Source: Deltaproteobacteria bacterium (GTDB taxonomy: Bacteria; Desulfobacterota; Dissulfuribacteria; Dissulfuribacterales; JALVPX01). From it: 10,601 nucleotides of DNA. A program made the translations under genes and the position numbers. The stretch covers positions 1 to 10,601 of the forward strand of contig JALVPX010000205.1 in the NCBI GenBank assembly GCA_027031565.1, written 5' to 3'. Each line of letters starts with the position of its first letter. Position 1 is the stretch's first letter. Under the pieces are notes generated by a model. The model searched no databases and had not been told where the DNA came from. It worked only from the letters and a program-made list of their open reading frames with translations. Positions 6,235 through 10,601 of the stretch are shown here, in pieces.

Positions 6235-8022
6235 ATCTTTGCTCTTCCAGTTGGGTTTCAGATACAATTCGGCAAGCTGCGTCATGTCCACCCGGGCCGG
6301 AGCCTTGGTTAAAAGGCATTGTGCCTTTTGGGTTTTTGGAAAGGCTATCACGTCCCTGATGCTCTCCCGGCCGGCCATGAGCATTACCAGCCTGTCCAAG
6401 CCAAAGGCTATCCCTCCGTGGGGCGGTGCTCCATATGAAAGGGCATCCAGTAAAAACCCGAATTTTTCAGCTGCCTCTTCCTCTGGTATGGAGAGGGCCT
6501 TGAACACCCTTTTCTGCACATCAGGCCTGTGGATACGGATACTGCCTCCGCCTATTTCCACACCATTGAGCACGATATCATAGGCCCGCGACCTCACTTT
6601 CTCAGGAGCTTGTTCCAATATCTCGGTGTCTGATTCCTTGGGCGCAGTAAAGGGATGATGAAGGGCTACATATCGACCTTCTTCTTCATCATACTCCATA
6701 AGGGGGAAATCCGTAACCCATACAAAGTCAAAAATCGATTCATCGATCAGATCGAACCTCTTTGCAAGTTCTATCCGAAGCTCTCCAAGGACCTTGTAAA
6801 CTACTGAAGGCTGATCTGCTCCAAAAAAGAGTATATCATCCGGGCTGGCTGCCAAGCGCTTCTGAATCCGAGACTTCTCCTCACCAGAAAAAAACTTGGC
6901 TATCGGAGACTGCCATTCGCCATCTTCCTTGATCTTCACCCATGCCAAGCCCTTGGCCCCAAGGCCTATGGCATAATTGGTCAAATCGTCGAGATCCTTT
7001 CGGGAAAGCGATGCCATGCCTGGTCCGCATAGCGCCTTGACCACTCCGCCGGAAGAGGCCACGTTCTGAAAAACCTTTAATGAGCATCCTTCTGCTATGT
7101 CTGTGATATCCTTTAATTCAAGGCCGAATCGCATGTCAGGCCTGTCTGTACCAAACCTTTCCATGGCCTCGTGATAGCTCAGGCGCTTAAAGGGAGTTTT
7201 GACCTCCCTGCCCAGCGTGCGTTTGAAAATCCATTCTATAAGACCCTCAACAATCTCGATAACATCATCCTCTTCCACAAAGGAAAGCTCCATGTCAAGC
7301 TGGGTGAATTCCGGCTGCCTGTCCGCCCTCAGGTCTTCATCCCTGAAGCAACGCACTATCTGGTAGTAGCGCTCCATGCCCGAGATCATCAACACCTGTT
7401 TATAGAGCTGAGGAGATTGGGGCAGAGCATAAAACTTCCCAGGGTTCACCCTGCTCGGCACGAGATAATCCCTGGCCCCTTCCGGGGTGCTCCGAGTCAG
7501 CATTGGGGTCTCGATTTCCAGGAACCCGTGTTTGTTTAGATAGGCTCTCATCTCCTGACACACGTTGTGCCTCATTGTCAACGCTTCGGTCATCCATGGG
7601 CGCCTGAGATCCATGTAGCGATATTTAAGGCGCAGGGATTCATCAACGTCCTTTTCTTCATCAAGGGGAAATGGCGGTGTATGGGACTTGTTGAGGATGC
7701 GCAATTCATTGACCGCTACCTCTATCATGCCTGTTTTCAACTTGGGATTCTCCATCCCTTCAGGCCGCCTGCGCACCCTCCCTTTGACGGCAATACAATA
7801 TTCACTTCTCAGACTATGGGCCTTTTCATGGGCCTGATGCTCGATTGAGGGATCAAAGACAACCTGTGTAATGCCTGTCCTGTCCCTTAAATCCACGAAT
7901 ATTACGCCTCCATGATCCCTTCTGCGAAGCACCCAGCCCATGAGTACCACTTCTTGGTCCAATGACGTCTCGGTAAGGCTGTTGCAGTCATGGGTGCGCT
8001 TAAGGCCCCTCAAAGTATCCAT
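6232..8022 (-). CDS. aspS: Aspartyl-tRNA synthetase, bacterial type, probably non-discriminating
   Basis: This is a 596-residue class IIb aminoacyl-tRNA synthetase of normal bacterial length. It charges tRNA-Asp with aspartate in the cytoplasm. The N-terminal OB-fold anticodon-binding domain has GWVLRRRDHGGVIFVDLRDR (29-48). Class II motif 1 is at FLEIETPMLTRSTPEGARDY (167-186). Motif 2 is RCFRDEDLRADRQPEFTQLD (224-243), and motif 3 is GIAFGLDRLVML (537-548). The bacterial GAD insertion lies at about 290-425. Position 37 in RRRDHG is His; the Asp-specific E. coli enzyme has Leu at the matching place, and the dual-specific Pseudomonas enzyme has His. The enzyme is therefore predicted to make Asp-tRNA-Asn too, for amidation by GatCAB. 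The ATG at 8022 follows GAGAGGTAGAAGA. The gene is 28 bp after hisS, a common pairing in bacteria, and its TAA stop is part of the next gene's ribosome binding site. Confidence 0.97.
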   Translation of the reverse strand: MDTLRGLKRTHDCNSLTETSLDQEVVLMGWVLRRRDHGGVIFVDLRDRTGITQVVFDPSIEHQAHEKAHSLRSEYCIAVKGRVRRRPEGMENPKLKTGMIEVAVNELRILNKSHTPPFPLDEEKDVDESLRLKYRYMDLRRPWMTEALTMRHNVCQEMRAYLNKHGFLEIETPMLTRSTPEGARDYLVPSRVNPGKFYALPQSPQLYKQVLMISGMERYYQIVRCFRDEDLRADRQPEFTQLDMELSFVEEDDVIEIVEGLIEWIFKRTLGREVKTPFKRLSYHEAMERFGTDRPDMRFGLELKDITDIAEGCSLKVFQNVASSGGVVKALCGPGMASLSRKDLDDLTNYAIGLGAKGLAWVKIKEDGEWQSPIAKFFSGEEKSRIQKRLAASPDDILFFGADQPSVVYKVLGELRIELAKRFDLIDESIFDFVWVTDFPLMEYDEEEGRYVALHHPFTAPKESDTEILEQAPEKVRSRAYDIVLNGVEIGGGSIRIHRPDVQKRVFKALSIPEEEAAEKFGFLLDALSYGAPPHGGIAFGLDRLVMLMAGRESIRDVIAFPKTQKAQCLLTKAPARVDMTQLAELYLKPNWKSKD

Positions 8023-8050
8023 TCTTCTACCTCTCTTTCAAAAAAAGCGT

Positions 8051-9331
8051 TTAAGCCTGACTAGATTCTTTTTTGCCGGAAATACCAAGTTCCTTCAAAA
8101 CTTCGTCAATGACATCATCCAGATTTATGGCCTTCTGCTGGCTGGTTTCCATGTCTCTCAATATGGCTTCCTCGTCTTCCAACTCCTTTTCTCCAACGAT
8201 GAGCACAAAGGGGGTCTTGAGCCTGTCAGCCTGCTTCATTTGCGCCTTCAAGCTCTTGTCTTCATAAGACATCTGGACGCATACATTCCTTTTTCTCAAT
8301 TCCCTCAGCCATTCCAAGGCCTCTTCCCGGGCATCTGCACCCAGGGCGGCAATAAAGAGCTGAACCCTGTCTGAATAATCCCTTTCATCCAAAAGGATCA
8401 AAAGGCGTTCCATTCCAACTGCCATGCCCACTCCTGGAAGATCCGGGCCGCCAAGCACCTGCGAAAGGCCGTCATACCTGCCGCCGGCAGCCACGGTGTT
8501 CTGGGCCCCTAGCCCTTGAGCGATGATCTCAAAGGTAGTCCTTACATAATAATCAAGGCCGCGCACCAGGAATGGATTTATGACAAATGGTATCCCAATG
8601 ATTTCAAGATGATCCAATACTTTGCCTAAGTGTTTCGAACACTCAGGGCACCAGTAGTGTTTGATTACCGGTGCAAATTTCAGGATCGATCTGCATCTAT
8701 CCTGCTTGCAGTCAAAGATGCGAAGGGGGTTTGTTTTAGAGCGCCTCCGGCAATCCTCACACAATTCCCCTGCCTGGTTCTCAAGGAAGAGATCAAGGTC
8801 CTTCCTGTGCAGGGGCCTGCATTCCGGGCATCCCAAGGAATTAATCTCAAGACGCAGTTCAGCGCTGGTGCAGCGTCTCAGGATCTCCCAGGCCTGCCAC
8901 ACGATCTCGGCATCAGCCAGCGGGGATTTAGAACCGATGAGTTCGCTGTTTATCTGGGTGAACTGCCTCAGGCGGCCCTTTTGAGGGCGCTCATAGCGAA
9001 ACATGGGGCCAATGGTAAACAGTTTCAATTCCCTGCCCTGGGAATAGAGCTTATGTTCCAGCACTGCCCGCATAATGCCTGCAGTTGCCTCAGGCCTTAA
9101 GGTGACTGATTCACCTTTACGGTCCTTGAAGGTGTACATCTCTTTTTCTACTATGTCTGTATGATCGCCAATGCCCCTTGCAAAGAGCTCGGTCTTTTCG
9201 AGGATGGGCAGGCGCATTTCAGCAAATCCAAAGTTTTTGAACACTCGGCGAGCCTGCTCTTCCATGAATCTGTACTTTTCAGATTCACCAGGCAAAATAT
9301 CCTTAAAGCCTCTTATGGCTCGTATGGCCAA
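8051..9331 (-). CDS. hisS: Histidyl-tRNA synthetase, TTG start
   Basis: This is a 426-residue class II synthetase that joins histidine to tRNA-His; the length is normal for bacteria. Visible blocks are RGFKDILPGE (7-16), TLRPEATAGIMRA (77-89), motif 2 MFRYERPQKGRLRQF (110-124), histidine-binding RGLDYYVRTTFEI (257-269) with AAGGRYDG (281-288), and motif 3 GVGMAVGMERL (300-310). The C-terminal anticodon-binding domain covers about 323-415. The insertion domain is Cys-rich: CPEC (168-171), CEDC (191-194), Cys208, Cys213 and CPEC (228-231). The start is TTG at 9331, because no in-frame ATG lies between it and an upstream TGA at 9359-9361, and GGAGGAGG sits at ideal distance. It is the first gene of a five-gene left-pointing run. 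It is separated by 162 bp from the VWA gene, so a promoter probably lies in that gap. Confidence 0.97.
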   Translation of the reverse strand: MAIRAIRGFKDILPGESEKYRFMEEQARRVFKNFGFAEMRLPILEKTELFARGIGDHTDIVEKEMYTFKDRKGESVTLRPEATAGIMRAVLEHKLYSQGRELKLFTIGPMFRYERPQKGRLRQFTQINSELIGSKSPLADAEIVWQAWEILRRCTSAELRLEINSLGCPECRPLHRKDLDLFLENQAGELCEDCRRRSKTNPLRIFDCKQDRCRSILKFAPVIKHYWCPECSKHLGKVLDHLEIIGIPFVINPFLVRGLDYYVRTTFEIIAQGLGAQNTVAAGGRYDGLSQVLGGPDLPGVGMAVGMERLLILLDERDYSDRVQLFIAALGADAREEALEWLRELRKRNVCVQMSYEDKSLKAQMKQADRLKTPFVLIVGEKELEDEEAILRDMETSQQKAINLDDVIDEVLKELGISGKKESSQA

Positions 9332-9493
9332 AAGTCCTCCTCCGCCTGCACGGCATGATCAAAACCTGCCTGCTAAGGCGCTTTTTACCCATATTTTCCA
9401 ATTTTTTCGTAACGGTGCTCTTTTTTAATAGACTTGTTTGATCATATCAACTTCTAAAAGTCGCTCTTTTCCAGAAAGGCCTGCAAAATGGTG
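9332..9493 (-). promoter_or_regulatory. AT-rich intergenic region with possible hisS operon promoter
   Basis: This is the only sizeable gap in the left-pointing genes. On the minus strand it is AT-rich, with a TATGAT (plus-strand 9441-9446) that could be a -10 box but lacks a good -35. An alternative pair is TTGATA (9445-9450) with TATTAA (9425-9430), whose 14-bp spacer is too short. A small inverted repeat, TTGAT-CAT-ATCAA, lies at 9438-9450. A weak AT-rich stem, AAAAG-AGCGA-CTTTT, follows the VWA stop but lacks the features of a strong intrinsic terminator. I see no T-box motif. A promoter is expected from the context, but none can be named with confidence. Confidence 0.35.
9336..9343 (-). 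promoter_or_regulatory. Shine-Dalgarno sequence fixing the hisS TTG start
   Basis: On the minus strand the sequence reads GGAGGAGGACTT directly before TTG 9331. This near-perfect anti-16S match at normal spacing, with the TGA at 9359-9361 closing the frame upstream, makes TTG the only reasonable start. Confidence 0.85.
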
Positions 9494-10601
9494 TCAGGTG
9501 GTAAGCAGCCTGTACATCTCAGGAAGCCTTTTATGCAGATTGGAGACATTCTGGACCAATGTGTAGTTGACCTCCCCATACAGGCGGGGCAGATATTCCT
9601 GAGCCTCCTTGTCAATGGTTATGCAAAAAGGCCTGATTCCCATATTTTTTGCTTCGATCAAGGCGGCCCTGGTATCTTCTATGGCATAGGGGCCCTTGTA
9701 TTCGTCATAATCTTCGGGCTTCCCGTCGGTCAAGGTGATCAATAATTTGAGCTTAGCCTCTATGTCTTGGAACTTGAAGATGGTGTGGCGTATGGCAGGC
9801 CCCATCCTGGTGTAATCCTTTGGAGAAATCCCTGTTATCCTCTCCTTTACATTGTCTGTATAACCCTCGTTGAACTCTTTTATCATATAAAATCGGCAGC
9901 TTGTCCTGCGCATGCCTGAAAAGCCGAAGATTGCATATCTGTCACCCAGCACCTCCAGGGACTCGCAGAGAAGGACCAAGGATTCCTTTATGGCCCGGTT
10001 TGTCCAGCCTTCGGTGCTGGCAGACATGTCCACGAGAAAGGCGACAGCAATATTGCGCTCCGCCTTGTGATGACGAACAAACAGATTTTCCTTCGGGGTC
10101 GTGCCTGCGGTGAAATCTGCATGTGCCTCTACTACTGCCTCGATATCTATGTCATCCCCTTCCTTTTGTCGTTTAAGCACTTTATTGTCCTGCCTGAGCG
10201 CCTCGAACTGGCGTTTAAGCATCAGAATCTGGCCCCTGTAGGTGTGCAGGGTGTTCTGGATGAAATCGCCTGCTGCCGGCGTGGACAACTGCTCTTTCAC
10301 GGAACACCAATTTTTTCTGTATGCCTGGCGCCTGAAATCCCATTCATCGTAGACAAAATTCTCCTGTAAAGGGGCGCCTGAATCATCTGGTTTCGTCTCT
10401 ACCAGCGCATAACTACCGGTTGCCAAATCGGCAGCAGCAGAAACATATGATTGGGGAAGATCGCCCATATCCGCATCTATCTCTGACAAAAGCGACTTCA
10501 GCTCCTGCTGGAGTTCCATCTCCGGGCCTTTCATGGTTGTCACTTCCTCGGGTATTTCTCCTCCAGATTCACCTGGCTTGGGCCTGGAGGCTATGACCAT
10601 G
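9494..10601 (-). CDS. NorD/CbbO-type von Willebrand factor A domain protein, 5'-truncated
   Basis: At least 368 C-terminal residues are visible, and the frame reaches the right edge. NorD and CbbO proteins are usually much longer, so the ATG at 10600 is probably internal. Residues about 83-103 (VYDEWDFRRQAYRKNWCSVKE) are a typical NorD/CbbO block preceding the VWA domain. The VWA domain (about 184-355) has a complete MIDAS metal site: DMSAS (Asp191, Ser193, Ser195), Thr264 in YTRMG and Asp292 in TLTDG. Such proteins usually work with a MoxR-type AAA+ ATPase to activate or mature a metalloenzyme, for example Rubisco (CbbQ/CbbO) or nitric oxide reductase (NorQ/NorD). The ATPase and the target enzyme would be to the right, outside the window. 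No membrane segment is visible. It probably belongs to a different transcription unit from hisS. The target cannot be predicted from this fragment. Confidence 0.85.
   Translation of the reverse strand, partial: MVIASRPKPGESGGEIPEEVTTMKGPEMELQQELKSLLSEIDADMGDLPQSYVSAAADLATGSYALVETKPDDSGAPLQENFVYDEWDFRRQAYRKNWCSVKEQLSTPAAGDFIQNTLHTYRGQILMLKRQFEALRQDNKVLKRQKEGDDIDIEAVVEAHADFTAGTTPKENLFVRHHKAERNIAVAFLVDMSASTEGWTNRAIKESLVLLCESLEVLGDRYAIFGFSGMRRTSCRFYMIKEFNEGYTDNVKERITGISPKDYTRMGPAIRHTIFKFQDIEAKLKLLITLTDGKPEDYDEYKGPYAIEDTRAALIEAKNMGIRPFCITIDKEAQEYLPRLYGEVNYTLVQNVSNLHKRLPEMYRLLTT

Noticed and set aside
9438..9450. Palindrome TTGAT-CAT-ATCAA as a repressor operator
   Set aside because: Half-sites of 5 bp in AT-rich DNA are common by chance, and no second copy or neighbouring regulator gene supports it. 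It is only mentioned under the intergenic region.
9332..9493. T-box or other riboswitch leader for hisS
   Set aside because: The gap is short, has no T-box consensus or specifier-like stem, and has no antiterminator/terminator pair that I can draw.
1..10601. Frequent AGGCCT/CAGGCCTG-like strings as a dispersed repeat
   Set aside because: They occur within coding regions in different frames and are explained by common codons (for example Ala-Gly-Leu); no constant longer flanks were seen.

Overview
The window reads as a stretch of chromosome from an anaerobic, motile Gram-negative bacterium, most likely a deltaproteobacterium / Desulfobacterota member such as a sulfate reducer or syntroph. This is an inference from protein style. 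The pointers are a MotB-like C-terminus beside a PilZ protein, a non-discriminating-type AspRS, a NorD/CbbO-type VWA protein, and an unusual HMGL-family synthase resembling the Re-citrate-synthase/homocitrate-synthase group. Base composition looks moderate and uniform by eye. I see no mobile element, tRNA, rRNA or CRISPR array.

Layout. Two genes point right at the left edge: the 3' end of a MotB/OmpA-like gene (2-334) and a PilZ-domain gene (350-934). All the rest points left. In transcription order (right to left) these are the 3' part of a VWA-domain gene (9494-10601), a 162-bp AT-rich gap, hisS (8051-9331), aspS (6232-8022), an HMGL-type acyl-CoA lyase/synthase fused to a Cache-like sensor domain (4393-6222), a B12-binding-type radical SAM protein (2703-4433), and a DUF342/FapA-like protein (954-2681). 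Gaps inside the hisS-to-DUF342 run are 28, 9, -41 and 21 bp, so it is very likely one operon. The DUF342 gene meets the PilZ gene tail to tail, 19 bp apart, with no clear intrinsic terminator.

How the genes fit together. hisS and aspS supply charged His- and Asp-tRNA. His37 in the AspRS anticodon-binding domain suggests it also charges tRNA-Asn, which would then need GatCAB (not in the window). The synthase probably condenses an acyl-CoA with a 2-oxo acid, and its C-terminal Cache-like domain may sense a small ligand in the cytoplasm. The radical SAM and DUF342 proteins have no established role here. The MotB and PilZ proteins suggest a motility or c-di-GMP-linked locus continuing to the left.

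The least ordinary items are the synthase-Cache fusion, the radical SAM gene's overlapping TTG start with a C-terminal Cys cluster, and the helical insertion inside the PilZ protein. I found no convincing wholly new system; the synthase/radical SAM/DUF342 tail of the aminoacyl-tRNA synthetase operon is the best candidate for follow-up.
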